A stretch of 64,000 nt of DNA. Source: Anarhynchus alexandrinus. Its lineage: Eukaryota; Chordata; Aves; Charadriiformes; Charadriidae. Below the pieces are notes generated by a model. The model saw only the letters and a list, made by a program, of their open reading frames with translations. It was not told where the DNA came from and searched no databases. Position 1 is the first letter of the stretch; every line of letters starts with the position of its first letter. This document shows, one piece after another, positions 14,701 to 28,625 of this stretch. The translations under genes and the position numbers were made by a program. The DNA is taken from assembly GCA_008711295.1 (NCBI GenBank), contig VUYV01000054.1, forward strand, positions 336,781-400,780, read 5' to 3'.

Positions 14701-17700
14701 ACAAATCTCTAAAATCTGATAAATGCAATTTATTATCTTTCTCCAGTTCTCTCAGGCTGATATTCACCAAGAGGAAGCTTTAGAAGCTTATTAAAGAAAG
14801 ATAAGCAGTGGTACTAAGAGTTTGGTATGTTCTAGAAAAAGAGACTCCAACTTTTAGTGTATTTGGTAAGTAGGTGAATGACTTGGCATGTCTCTAAACT
14901 GGAGGAAATCTAACAGGAAACTTCCAACCATGTTTCTGAGCAACACGTAGTTCCACAATCCCCAGCCACAAGCTGAGAAACTGGTCAGAACTCTTTCCAT
15001 TACTAGAGTGAAGGATTTCTTTGCATACATCACTGAGCAACACCAATAAATTATCACATGTCCCAAAGTGTCCCTGCGACACTTAGGTGATTAATGCAGT
15101 GATACAATGTTCACTGTCGCCTACAGGATACACCGATAAACTAATTATGACATTCCAATTTAGAAACACAGCAATGACTCTTCCACTTTTCATGTACACT
15201 GTATTCTGAGAAGCATCATGGTATAAAAATTACCATTTCATCTAGATATATTTCTGATGACAGTGTAATCCCAGAAATGGCAATCCTGTTTTCAGGAAAG
15301 GTTACCTTCAGTACTCTAGCAGAGCTAACAAAATGAGGGAAAAACCTGACCTTTTGAAGTGTGGCCATGACTCTTCCTAGCTCTCCCATATAACAAAGGA
15401 AGGAAACATAAAACTTATGCCCTTGTGTGCTCTTATGACTTAGGACACGAAGAGTTTTGTCAGTAGCTGCTCAGTGGGGAAAGCTGCCGCTGGAGGCAAC
15501 AGGTTTTAGTTTATCTTTCATCTAAAGAAATATCATCAAAACATGCATTTCTGCTAAACTCCGGAATGTTGTGTGAAGACACACAGATTACAATTTTGGT
15601 TTAAGGTTGTAAATATTTTAAGTTCAGCATGTCCAACCACTTCAAAACACAGTCAAAATACAGAGAAATGAAAGCAAAGTTCAGGTTTCAAAAATAAATG
15701 AATGAGTCAATAAACAAAGAATCACTGCCTATCCACATATAGCCTATGGATTTTAGTTGCCTGGACTAAAATGGCAATGCAATAAAAAAATGCTATTCTT
15801 TCATGTATTACTGAAGCTGATTGAATTAATATCAGAAAATCTTCCTTTGAAATCATGTTAATAAAGGATTACTGTAGCTTCGATTTTGCATATGTTATTT
15901 ATGAGCTTATAAACTACAATAATAAAATTCTTAATCAGATAAGGCATTTCTGTTGTTTAAAGGAAAGTAGTACCATAAAAACATATGCCAATTGTTAAAT
16001 CAAGAAACCCATCCCAGAAACCAAAACCATCATCAGTGTACTGACTAGTCAATAGTCATAACGATGTTAGGAATAAAATGTTTCCAGCACTAACATTAAT
16101 ATCATCATTTCAATAGCTCATTTAGAGGAAAAAAGCTTTATCATTTTGTCATTGCTTGAGTAAGCTCCTCACATCTGAGAATTTATTACTTTAATTAAAA
16201 AAAAAGTGCTCCATGTTATTTCAAGACTATGGAAAAACTGTTTCTTTACAAAGATGCAGAGATACTTTCATATTTTTGGGTATATCAAAAACAATTTAAA
16301 AATTGTTGATTGCCTACGTTTGAAAAATACACAGACTTTTGGACTCATTTTTCAGATTCTTGCAATTCAACTGTAGTCACTGGCCTGATTTTGGAAAGTC
16401 CCTCAAACAAGGAGTCCAATTTAAAAGTTTGCCATCTTGAAGGTAAAAGAAGGTAATGACTCAACAGAATAAGGGTGCTTATCGTGCCTCCTCTTTAGAT
16501 ACCAATTAGGCACACTGTCTCCATGTTTGCAGGCAAAAATAGGTCAGTGAAAGCAATACTTTGGAGAAGGTGTATCTGAGATAATGAAAAAGGAGTAGGA
16601 ATAGACCCTGCACTTATTAAAACAAAAACCACTACAGATAAAAACAATATAAGAAAAGTAAAATATCAATGTACTATTTTTTTTTTAAGAGAAAAAAATA
16701 GAAATAAATCTGAAACCTTAAAAACTCCATGAGCAATGCAATAAGCTTGTACCTTATTGCTATCTGGAAACAGAATTTATAAATAAGGAGCAGAGTCAGT
16801 TCCATGCAATTAAGCTGTAGATGATAGTGCCATACATCAAAGCAGTACTTTTTTTCCCTTTAACCATTAGGAAGGACATGAAAATCTTTTAACTATGTGC
16901 CTATAAATTCAATCTAATTTCCAAGCCATATCATATGCTATTAAAAACGTATAATGGACTGAGTTTAAAAGAGAAGAATAAATACCAGTCTGGAAAAACT
17001 GACAGTGACATATTCTAAAGAAGTAATTAAACCTCAACATTATTTAACAAATCTTGAATAACTTCCTCCATTGTTGGGTTCCTTATGGAATAACTCAATC
17101 TAACAGTTCATCACAGTATTTCACAGACTGGCATCTTCCCACGCAGAGAACATTGTTCCAAATTGTTTTACTAGCAAAAAATAGCAAGAGATTTTGCGTG
17201 CATTTGCATGCGTCTGGGACTATTTGCGTGACTGATGGCAAACTGAAGAGTTTTATTTTTTAGGAGAAGTTACTCTCTGTAATACTGCCCAAAATATCAT
17301 TGCCAGCAATTTACGCTCCTTCTTGAATATGTCAGTGAATAACCAATACCCTGGGGTAACCAAAGATGAGCTTGGGGTGAAAAGAAAGCAGATGAAAACA
17401 ATTCAGTAACTGGGTATTTCACTAAATTTCTTGCCACTTGAAGATAAAGTATTCTGTCGCAACAGATCCAAACAGTTGAACTAAACTTTTTGTAAAATAA
17501 TATGCAACCAGATTTCTTTTTCAAACAAAAGCTGAATTTAAGAACAGATTTTGAAGCACATCATTCTGCAACATCAGTTCAACCAAGTGTTCATGGACTG
17601 CTCATTCAAACGATTATAACGAATTTCAACAGTTTAAATGGTCTCTCTGTAGTAAACTATACTACATTCAAGCATTTAACATAAATATATAAATGCTGAT

Positions 17701-18325
17701 ATACAGACAATGAACTTTTTTTTTTCAGGGCCTTAAGTTTCCAGAAACCATTAAGATTTTTGAAAAGCCAAGATCTGTTTGTTCCAGCTAAGGGAGTGAG
17801 TAATTTGAAAAAACCTCTCTGATTCATAAGCTTCTTTCATAATTTTAAAAGTGCTACTGCTTATCCAGCCTAGACCACTACCAATGATACTAATATGTGT
17901 GATAGTTGTGCTGGCATATTCTAGAGATGTAGTAATACAAGAGAGGACTACTTTCCCATGTCATTATATCATAATTTATAAACATATGTGTGTATATATG
18001 GAGAGAGAGATCAAAACTATCTTACCACATATTGCTTTTAGCATAAGGTCTACTGTCAATACCTTATCAATTTACAAATGAAGAAATAACCCAAAGACTT
18101 GACAGTATTAGAATATTGGCATGCATATAGTCAGTCTTGTCTTTCTTGAACATCCCCAAAGAACTAATAATCAAGAGATGCTTATTTTAGTAAACTATAA
18201 GATCTCAAAAATTCGTATCTATTTTATTTTAAAATTTTGAAAAAATATATGTACTTCAGAACATATACAGAATTTAATATATTCATACTGAGTTTTGAGA
18301 ATTGTCATTTTAAATCACATTTTCA

Positions 18326-18918
18326 TGTGGATAGTGGTTTTGGCTGGGACAGAGTTATTTTTCTTCATAGTAGCTCCCATGGTGTTATGTTTTTGGACTT
18401 GTGACCAAAACAGCATTGATAACATGCTTCGGCTATTGCTGAGCAGTGCTTACACTGTGTCAAGGTCTTTTCTCTTTCTCACACCACCCCACCAGCAAGT
18501 AGACTGGGGGTGCACAAGGATTTGGGAGGAGGCACAGCCAGGACAGCTGACCCCAACTGACCAAAAGGATATCTCATACAATAATGTGTCATGCTCAGTA
18601 TTTAAAGCTGAGGGAAGAAGGAGGAAGCAGGGGCACGTTCAGAGTTAGCATTTGTCTTCCCAAGTAACCGTTACACAAGATGAAGCCCTGCTTTCCTGGA
18701 AATAGCTAAACATCTGCCTGCTGATGGGAAGTCCGGAATGAATTATTTATTTTGCTTTGCTTGTCTGCACAGCTTTTACTTTACCTATTAAAGTGTCTTT
18801 ATCTCAACCTATGAGTTTTCTCAAGACGTAGCTTTCCAATTCTCTTCCCCATCCCACTGAGGGGGAGTGAGCAAGCAGCTGTGTGGGGTTTGGCCACTAC
18901 CGGATTTAACCCACAGCA
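18326..18918 (+). mobile_element. Solo LTR of an avian endogenous retrovirus
   Basis: About 593 bp beginning tgtgg and ending cacagca, so the usual TG...CA ends are present. The body matches what I know of an abundant neoavian LTR family: 'ggttttggctgggacagagtta' near the start, then 'ctgctgagcagtgcttaca', 'gacagctgaccccaactgacca', and 'cttcccaagtaaccgttac'. A TATA-like tatttaaag at 18599-18607 and a polyadenylation signal attaaa at 18787-18792 are in the expected order for U3, R and U5 on the plus strand. No gag, pol or env follows or precedes it, so this is a solo LTR left by recombination. A clear target-site duplication is not visible: tttca precedes it and atatg follows, so either the ends are off by a few bases or the duplication has decayed. 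The open frame at 18295-18648 lies within it and is not a gene. Assignment to ERVL or ERVK is left open. Confidence 0.9.
18787..18792 (+). terminator. LTR polyadenylation signal (attaaa)
   Basis: The hexamer attaaa lies about 190 bases after the TATA-like box of the solo LTR, in 'cctattaaagtgtctttatctc'-like context (shown here in part). This is the position expected for the R-region polyadenylation signal. Whether it is used today is unknown. Confidence 0.6.
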
Positions 18919-21900
18919 ATATGTTAAATTTAAAGAGCATCTTTAAGAATGGCTGAAAAAAATTGTGTCACCAAGTAGGAGGTATATAAGCAAACCATCA
19001 AAGTAACAGTTATTTTTCCCGAGAAAAGGAAGGTCTTCCTATACAAAAGCTGTTTATTTGTTTTTCACTCCAATTTTGTTGCCAACAAAATTAATCTTTA
19101 TGAAAGCCTGCTAGATGTCATGGTTTTGCTGATATAATTTAGAAACTGTTTAACAACATTCTCTATTTCTTTAAGTCAATATTGTATGACTTGTTTTCAT
19201 TAACTGCAGGATAAATTTTTTACCAGATATTTGGATTTCTCACTTCTTATTCATACAAATTTTCCGTTCTTACTCTTGTGTAAGACTTTTCTGTTCTATG
19301 TTTAAACAGAAATTTGGCATGCTGAGTGTCTCTGAAATATTTTACAGATGTAAAAAAACCCAAACAATTCGGTTTCCTTGTGTTAGGCTTGTACTAAACG
19401 GAGCATTACCTACTACTACTTATTCCTTATGAAAATTACCAGGAGTAAAATTGTCAATGATTACTCTTTATCCAGACTCATAATACAAGGGAGTCTTAGA
19501 TGGTATTAATTGGTCTACAAGAAAAAATAGTGAAAAATAATAATAAAAAATGAGAGGAAGTTTTAAAATGAGGAAAAAAAATAGTCTTTGGGGGAGAAAC
19601 AGGAACACCAGTGACTAAACACCCAGAATTTTAACACAGGAATAGCTCTAATACCATATAAATTTCTTGGCTTTATAATTAGATTACGAACTAAATTGTA
19701 ATTTTTTTCTCTGTTGTTACCATAAACATTCAGCTTTCAATTTGAGCTTCCTGGGATAATCAGTGCCAAGAGCAGCATTTAGACTTTCCAAGTTCTGGCA
19801 GCTAAACTGGTAGCTTAGCCTCCTATGGCTCTCTATATCACCACAGTGAAAAAGCAGCTCCTCCAGGGCAAGTTTAGCCTCATGCCCTCCAGAGGGTGAT
19901 TCAGAGTACTCCTCTATCTGTTCAATTGCCTATCTGAAGTAGCCTGTGAGACTACAATCCTGATTTAGACACCAGTGAGATGTTTAAATATAGATGACAT
20001 GAACTGTTTTCTTGCATCCCCAAAAGTGCTTAAATTACCTCCTATGAGAGAACATGGACAAGAAATGAGGAGGACTTGATCTCTACTACCTTCTTTAAAT
20101 TACCACTCCCAAGAACAAGATAAAAAGGAACAGAAAGTGTCTAGTGAAATGAAACAGCTGGAAATTGTTTTGGATTAGCACAGTTCAGAGAGCAGCTTGC
20201 GCTTAGAATTATGATTTTCTTTCTTTAAGTAAATCCTTTCTTGTGTGCTTTGTACATATGCATCAAAGCCCATCAAGGTTTCATAACTTTTTTTACAGAC
20301 CATAAACATTTAAGCATTTAAGAACCCTAATTTTGCCAATCACTATAAAAGAAAAGAATATCTTTGTAATACAAATATAAGTATACTTAACTTGTTTACA
20401 ACCTTCTCCTTTGTTACACAACTTCTCTTTTGTTTGCTTTACTCTCTGCTTTTGTACATTGCTAATATAAAAATGTTGAAGCAAATCAGTGACTTGGAAA
20501 AGCAGTCAATGATTTAAAAAATTTCCCAGGAACTGCATTTCTTTACAAGACTCAGCACATTTTAATTTCAAGAACATGTAGTGAAATCCAGGGGAAAAAA
20601 AAAATAATCTTGCTAAGCAACGCACAGCTTTCCTTATTCTGAGTTACACTTCAAATGATGCATCTTACACAGTTGTTGTCCCTCATCCATCACATGATTT
20701 TACTCTTGTAACCAGAATACTTCCAATAGCTGTCAGTATTTTAGACAACTTTCTGTTCAAATGACCTTTCTCAGCTATTTTACATCAACCAGTCCTACAG
20801 AACAGCGAGCCTAGTAGCTGCTTAAGTGCAGTGTGCTGGTAAAACATAGTAATTTTGTGCTGTGCACTGAGATTTTCAATTAGTGCCTGTGGGAGACATT
20901 GTTACATCAAATACAACTACAGTTGTATTTGTCTATACACTAGACAACATTATTGTAAATCAGAAGAGAGATTTGTGGAAGGAAAGAATGTTCCCTCATC
21001 TTTTGTGAACCCTCGGCAGTTTTTATTATTTACTCTAAGAGGTGATGATCTGTTATGGCTTCTGAACTTTCACCAGCTTATGTTACAAAGGAAAAACTGT
21101 GAATGCTGAGCCGTTGGGTAAACAACTCTAGCTCATTCGGAATACATATGTCCCTGCTGAACAAACAGATGTATAGATACAGCAAGGTATTTTAATTTGG
21201 TCTGCAAGTCTGTTTGGCTTTCACAAGGGATTTCAGAGAAACAGAATACTCCTTTACAAACAAATCAGTGTCTTATATCTCAAAGTGAATTTGGGGGTAT
21301 TACCCGTTTGTTATCCTTTTCAAAGGAGGTTAGCAAATTTTAGCTGAAAACAACTTGAGTCCTCAGGCAGTGATTAAAGTAATGGTTAGTAGATGGAGAA
21401 ATATTATGTTACAGCTACCATACATCAGAGACAGTCACCATGGCCACAAGAAAGACTTTTGCCTAAGGCTGTGCCTAAATTCACAGTCCATGCCTTCAAC
21501 ACAAAATTAATTTTGGAGTAATGGTCCTTGAAGGAATGGGTAACTGAAACAGAAAGTTAACTATGGCTGGGGAACGCTTCACGATTTTTTGTTGAAGAAG
21601 CTGTAATCACAGTCAAAGAATGAATTAACATGGAGAGAATAATCTTCTGTCCTCAAAATCCAGTTTAGGTAGGCTAAATTTGTTGCAGGTGTCAACAACG
21701 TGCAGTATCAGACTTAACAGAACTTTTAAAATGAAAGTTTTGATCCAAATTCTGACACACTGAAAAAAGAAAAAGCATTTTAAAGTAATTGCTCTTGCAA
21801 ATGACACAAGGGAATTTAAAAAAAATTTGCTCTCTGTATGTTCCCTTCAAACATACAGTATTACTCCAGCATTTAGGAAGCCATAAAAAGAATGAAAATG

Positions 21901-22024
21901 CATCAAATAATTGTGTTCTGCGGGGTGTTTTTACCCATGGCAGACAGCATTTAATATCCATCATCTGAAGTTTGACATTTGATGGTTGTTGTTGGATTTG
22001 GTGTTTTGTTTTAGGTTTTATGGT

Positions 22025-22050
22025 GTTTTTGTTTTGTTTTGTTTTGTTTT
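22025..22050. repeat. (GTTTT)n simple repeat
   Basis: Five consecutive GTTTT-type units in a T-rich stretch. It could be a decayed poly(A) tail of a retroposon read on the other strand, but no retroposon body is recognisable on either side. Confidence 0.85.
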
Positions 22051-22656
22051 AAATACTACGTGTTACTTTAGAGTCCGACTAATGGATATAAGTCTCAAAC
22101 AGCTTTAAGAAATACAAAATGTTTTGTCTGAATGGCAAGTTTTTTTGTTTTATTCACTTGCCATTTTAAGAGGCATGGCCAGTTTTTCTGAAATGACTAC
22201 AGTTTAAACTACTGTTTTGCTCAGTGGAGTGGACAGGCTCCTTAATTTTCTTCAATATTACAGCAATCAGTTGTTAAATAAGGAAAAGCATTATCGAAAC
22301 TGTATTCACTTTTAGAATTAATCTAGATATCACATAGAAAAACCTGAAGCATTACTTTATTCAGACCCTTCTTAAGAAGAAAAGCAAGCCTGCCCATGTT
22401 CTTGGTGTCTAGATGTTTTGGTACTTCAGAGTTCCCACAAAAATGTATCCACAGTCTTTGCTATTCTATTCTTCTGACAATTCTATCTGTTGCTAAATTT
22501 CCCATTCCTGTGAAGTGTTTCTGGTGCTATTTAGAGATAAATAAATAGCAAATTAAGTATAATCTAACCTTTAGCATGAAAAGGAAACTCTTGCACTATT
22601 ATGTCAAGTAGAGTCATTGTCCAAAAAGTCAGCTTTTGTCAACAGGTGATATTTCG

Positions 22657-22694
22657 TATGCACTAACCTTCAATTCTCATATGCACTAACCTTC
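22657..22694. repeat. Direct duplication, 23-bp period
   Basis: The word tatgcactaaccttc is found at 22657-22671 and 22680-22694. The intervening eight bases differ from the following sequence. This is a small local duplication with no evident function. Confidence 0.75.
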
Positions 22695-25600
22695 TGGTCT
22701 TTGTCATACTAAGTTAGTGACCAAATTCCCATGGGCTTCACTTCAGAGTAGCTATTTTCTTACAGTTGAGAAATACAGTAATTTTGAATCTTAAGGTACA
22801 CAGACTTTTATCAATGATGTAATTAAAAATTAAGAAAATTATATGCAACGTGCATTCTAATTTGTTCTGCTCACATATTGAATTTCAAGCTGTGACATTT
22901 CTTTCAATATTTACATCCTTTAATATAATGTAAAATTATCAAATATTCATCATTTGAAGTATTAGAAACTAACACCATTTAATGAATTATAGCTGCATAA
23001 GCATTTCTAGAAAACATGTTTGCTTAATTACCATTGAAAACATGATCATCACTACTTAATTATTATTGTGCAAAGATATTGCAGTGGATTACAAATAAAA
23101 TTATCGTTGCTGATTTAAGCAGAGAAGTTTGTTATCTTTTTTTTCATCATTGCTGTCAGGATAAAGATGAGAAAATCTGGTAAGACATCAGGGGTTCAAA
23201 CTTCCAGGTAACCCAGGTGTTACTCATCATTCCAAAACTGCACTGAGATGATAACTGATATAACAAAACCTCCAGAAAGAACAAAAGCCTACATTCTACA
23301 AATATGAATTTAGGCTTAGACTTTCCAAGGATAAACACAAACATAAATTTAAACCACAGGAGTAGTGAAATAATTCATATGTTTACATTTAACCATTTGT
23401 AATACGGGAAAGCAATAGTACAGTGCAATATTTTTTAGTCAGTGGAATAATCCAATTTTTTAACAACTTGGTTAAATAATTATCAAATAACTGTAGAAGA
23501 AAAATATTTGATTCCTATTATTATTCTAAACTTATCTTGCCAAATATGCTAAGTATAAAAAAGCATATTTCCTATAATAGCCAAACAAGGTGATTTTTTC
23601 CCCTAAGAATGCCCATCATCATGAGGAAAAGGCTGTCTTTCAAATACTGTAATGATAATAGCAAAAGAAATCAATTATCAATATTGAAATTCAGACATGA
23701 CAAACCCACCAATTTTTAGACTGTTAGCTTTATTATCAAATAAATGATGTTATTTAGAATTGCGACATTTTATGTCTTCTTTTAAAAGAAATTCCCACTA
23801 ATTAACTTCTGCACATGCAACTGTATTTATGTGATAAATATAGCTCCTCTCTAATCTCTAGTACCAGTTTAGTTAAGGATGTTAACTTATGAGAAGAAGC
23901 TAGAAAGAAACACAAAGTTTTAATAAGAATTGTTTGAGTTCACACTTCCATCAAGCTAAGGTTGTCCCATTTGCATTTACTGTATGTTTACATCACTTCT
24001 ATTAAACATCACATTTAGTAAACAATTTGCTGATACTTTGTGCCTTGCTCTATCCAAAAAACACCCACATTCGATTTGCACATAGAAATATGTTCACTAT
24101 ATTAACAAAAACTGTGTTCTAATGCAACTGAAAGTGACAGCTTAAGTATTTGAGTGCCAATAAATTAAGGCACCTCACAGTAAAAGTGAAGGAAGGATCC
24201 ATAGCATAAAGAGAATCAAACTAATGGTCTCCAAATGTAGACTGTAAATATTTAAGCCCATAATTTAGTATTTTGAATATCTACTTTCAAAAACTATTAT
24301 CATTAACATAATTACTGCTACTAAATGCCTACTGAGAAGAATAAGAAACAAAATATGCAGCTTCAGATTTTCTGTAACAATAAAGGACATAACCAATATT
24401 TTATTATACTTATAAGCTTTCTACAGCACCACCTTCTCAACCAATCCTCTTTTGGTACTAGGTCCACAAATAAGTACAGCTTTAGCTTGTCTAGGAAAGA
24501 TCTCTAGTATTAAAAACATTAGGTTAGGGTTTTTTTTTTTTTGCTATTATGATGTAATAGTATTTTAATTTTAATTAATTTAATATGATGGTTATAAAGC
24601 AAATTGGAAAATGTCTTCATTAATACTATTTTCTCCACAGTGATTAATTTTCCATTTTTACTTGAATCTTGGATCAAGCTTTGATCAATGGCACATCAGA
24701 AGTTGACCTTGATTCTGATAGTGTTTATGATTCTGCTTTATGTGGCTGTAACTCATTTCACTTAAAGGAACTGAACTCGAGCATTTAACTTTCCTATCTT
24801 CAAATAAAATAAAGGTTTGTCAAAATGTAAACTCATGTGAGATACGAAGTCTTGCATATAAATAACAAAACGAAGAAATTTTTACTATCTACACCTAAAA
24901 CTTCAGATTTTATATTTGATGGATATAAACGTCAAAATTGTAAGTACTCCTTGCTTTATTCATCAAGACAACTGAATTGCAATTTTTATCCTTCATGCAA
25001 AATCAATTCACATGGTATATGTGAAATATTTCAAATAACATTATTCTTATTAATGTACGAAACAATTCCATAAATGTAATCACATGGGGAATGTATTTAT
25101 TAAATTGTATGAATTAGCCTAGTAATACTAATAAAATTTCAGAAAAGTTTACGAAGACATCTCCCAAATACATTTGAAATGGCATTTTCTAAAAATACTT
25201 CTAGATAAGAATGTTTTCTGTATATTCTCAGGGGTGGAGGAGTGGGGTTCTACAGCCACTTTTGATACAATACAGACTGCATTACCCAAGCTCTCTATAC
25301 AAAGCCTTATGTAGCAGAAGCAAAGAGAAGAGTTAGCTTGCTCTTTCTATGTGGGGGAAATGCAGTTAGGCAAAGCACACAGGATAGGAAGAAAAACAGA
25401 ACGGGTGAAGGAAACAGAGGAACAAATGCACTCCCAGGTTTGCCATGGAATGAAAAATGGCACTTGGAAGCCATGAAAAACACAAATATTTGAAGATGAC
25501 CACTGTACCTGGATTGCGTTGGGCTTAATTAATGAAACTTAAAGGAAAAGCTTTTGTGAAATCATGCCTGGCATGTCAAGCATTGCCTGATCTGAAACTT

Positions 25601-27908
25601 TCATACTATTTTCTTTAAAGGAATCTTACATTTCAATTTCTACTTAAATGAGATTTGCCCAAACTTGAAAAGAAGGCAAATCGTTTTTTGCCAGGTGACA
25701 AGCACAGCAACAAGTTTAGAAATCAAAGAGAAAAGTTTTATCACCTGCCTTTTTCTCTTTGGAAGTTACAAATATGCTAAGTAGCAGCACATGAAAGAGA
25801 AACAAATTAAAAATATGCTAATACATTGTATTTCTTTTATGATATGGCAGGAAATTTGCAACTTGGATAAATCAAACTACACAACATAATTAAAAAATGA
25901 ATGTAACATTCTAATGATGACTAATAGAAAATGATAAAGAGTTCATAAATAGAAAGTATTAAACACACTAATTAGTACATCAGAAGCTGCAAGGGAACCA
26001 TGTATCTTAAAACTAAATGTCTGCTCCCCCTTTTCTGTGAGAAAACACTCAAACTAATCAAGACAAGCTTATATATGCTGAAAAAGAGCTTCTGTTCCTT
26101 TAATTACTAATGAAATAGTTGAACTTAAAAGCCTAAGCAAATTAATAATAATCTTCCATTACCAAGTTAACAACTTCTGTCTTGGTTGGTGACCTGTTCT
26201 CAGGAGCTACTTTTGATGTACCTGTTTAGATTACTAATTTACACAGGCCTGCATAGATCTTTAATTGTCTTCAACCCTGGTGATCTCAGAAGTCTTCCCA
26301 AACTGCCAAACTAGTTTGGGTTTATTAGGCTTATTCTCATGAAGGCTTTCCAAATCAGTTCAGGGATGAGGTGCCAGTTAGGATTTTATTAGTAACAAAA
26401 CACTTCAAGGTAAAGGGGAGTATCCTCAAAGAAAACAAGAACTTTGGTAAATACTCTCAGGTTATTTACGAATTATTGTTATAGCTATGTTGCTATTTTA
26501 GACGTTAAACTGCAGAAAAGAATGATTTGTTTTAATTTCAATATTTATTCTTCATCTATTTTTTCACTTGCAGAACATAAAAATAGGAGTGGAAGTAAGA
26601 ATCTGTAAAATACTAAAGCACTTTAATACACATTAGAAGCTAAAACCAATAGAAAATTTTTCTGGAAGACAAAATGCGAGTCAGAAATAATAATACAAAA
26701 TGCATAACTTGAACAAACACAAAATACCATAGAAAGAAGGTGAACCAGAAAAATATTGTATCTAAAGAGAAGTATCGGTTTCATCAAGTAAAACAAAAAT
26801 CAGCTGAAGTTCTGAAACTTCTTTTCCTTCTGCATTGTTATAAAACCACTCCCACACCCCCCTCTCTCTCACAAAACGTGCATATGCATAATTCACACAT
26901 ACACACAGTGCTTACAGAGTTGTTTCTGGAAAGCCAAGAGCTCAGCACTTAGGGATGCAGCCATACCCAGGCTGAAGTCTAAAACTAAGACTTTCTGAGT
27001 CCAAGCGAGCTCTGCTAACCTGTGCAACAGCAGCATTTTCTTACTACAGTCAAGAACATTAAAAACCAAACACTGAAATTCACCATACAGAAATATATGG
27101 TACAAGGAACTGAATGATTCAATACAGAATATATTAGAATATAAGCAGGGATCCCAAATTAATCCTGACCAAGTCTGTTTAAAATTGACAGTTTAAATGA
27201 GGTCTTTCATATGATCACATTTCCTATATATATATAAAATGCTTCTTTTTCTGGGATGCTACTTGCAATTATTTGAAGAATAGCGCACAGAAAGAACCAA
27301 ATGTCTTGCTGAACAACAACTGGGGAATAAAGCACAAATTGTAAGTATTTTAAGTATTCTTGCTGATTTAAATCTTTCTGACAATCCCTTTGGAGGCAGG
27401 AAAAACATGTGGGTAAATTCATTTAAGTCTCCTAAAAGCCTTCTGCCTTATTCTCCTGGAGTAAAACTTGTGAGGTGAATTTAAATTTTGGATATACTGG
27501 CATTTTTCACAGACATACCAGCTTTATCTAAAAAGCAAGCGAGATAATGAAAATCCTGACAAATAAAATACACAACTAAACTGGATTAATATTATGAAGC
27601 AGTACAGTAAGAAGTTGTTATATAATGAAAAGAACAAATAAGAGCATAAATGCTCTGTTTGAAGACTAAGACCACTGGCACTCACATTACAATTTTAAAA
27701 GGTGTCAAGCATATTTCGCTATAATATTGCTACCAAAAAGGACCTGTATAACTATGTTTATCATTAACACTAAAAAAATCAACCTTTCTTCAGAATAGCA
27801 GAGAAGGTACTTATTCTACTGATGGATAATATGTTGACAGTTAACAACAGAAATTAAGTACCCCTTTTTTTTTACCCCTTTAATGTATCCGCAAAATTTA
27901 AATGCTGG

Positions 27909-27931
27909 TTTGGGGGATGGGGATGGGGGGG
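27909..27931 (+). other. G-rich tract with quadruplex potential
   Basis: A run of G blocks (ggggg, gggg, gggggggg) separated by at and at sits in otherwise A+T-rich DNA. With the long last block split in two, four G runs with short loops are available on the plus strand. Formation in cells is not shown. Confidence 0.45.
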
Positions 27932-28130
27932 GCACAAGGAGGTCTGCCTGACTTTGTTTCTGCCACCAAAATGGTGGCACAACTTAATTACTGAAAAAAA
28001 GTCCCTTATCCCAAATTAAAACCACTCAAACAGTCCACTCTGGAAATACAAATTGCATTCTCACTGTAAAAGCAGTTGTCAAACACTGACCATATCTGCA
28101 ATACCACATTGTTGCTTTATGAAATCTGAG

Positions 28131-28190
28131 GGGGTTTTGTTGGGCTTTTTTGTGGGTTTTTGTGTTTGAGGGGTGGGGAGGTGGGGTGTA
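28131..28190 (+). other. G/T-rich strand-asymmetric tract
   Basis: The plus strand is almost free of A and C for about 60 bases: ggggg, ttttg, tgggc, poly(T), gtggg, then ggggtggggaggtgggg, followed by a poly(T) run. It combines quadruplex-type G blocks with T runs, so it is strongly skewed between strands. It may be a slippage-derived low-complexity region. Confidence 0.6.
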
Positions 28191-28499
28191 CTTTTTTTTT
28201 TTAACTATAGCTTTTACTACTGACACATGAATGTGCAAGCTATTTAAAAAAAAAAGTCCATTGCTTTACCTATCAGACTGACAGATAACAGAGCATGTGC
28301 ATCACAGAAATAAATACAAAGGTAAAATAGCATCACAAAGGGGACACCTGATAGATTAGGTCGCAACAGCAGGACTTAATCTGTCCTTAAATGTTTTCAT
28401 TAAAACATATTCCCTTTTTGTTTAACTCAGCAGCTTGTCTGGGCAGATGTGCTTGTTCAGACGCTGGAAGACAAAGTTCTGTTTTCTAACCTAACCCTG

Positions 28500-28625
28500 T
28501 ACAGAGCAGCTGGACAGCCATAAGGCACATGAGCCTCAACTGGTGCCAATTAATTGCCACATGTGTGCAACACAATACATTTGGCTACTGGTTCACCAGT
28601 AATTAAATTCCCCTTGAAGTATCAC
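28500..28625. promoter_or_regulatory. Candidate conserved noncoding element: E-boxes plus homeodomain palindrome
   Basis: Within 100 bases there are E-box cores cagctg (28507-28512) and caactg (28537-28542), a palindromic caattaattg (28547-28556) and a palindromic cacatgtg (28558-28565). A small inverted repeat actggt/accagt (28587-28600) and aattaaatt follow. E-boxes bind bHLH factors and TAATTA-type palindromes bind homeodomain dimers; these are general facts about the motifs. The tight packing in otherwise motif-poor DNA suggests an enhancer. Without an alignment this is only a suggestion. Confidence 0.25.

Larger units (their letters stand above)
8349..18325. other. A+T-rich noncoding DNA, no gene seen
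   Basis: No gene is recognisable. The stretch contains a worn ancient repeat fragment at 9272-9345 and a TAAT-rich motif cluster at about 11640-11790 that may be a conserved noncoding element. Open frames reach about 100 codons (for example the minus strand at 14342-14647) but show no domain, no family likeness and no convincing splice context. Nothing else stands out. Confidence 0.65.

Noticed and set aside
18295..18648. 117-codon plus-strand open frame
   Set aside because: It lies almost entirely in the solo LTR, whose sequence is noncoding in U3, and the translation has no viral or cellular family likeness.
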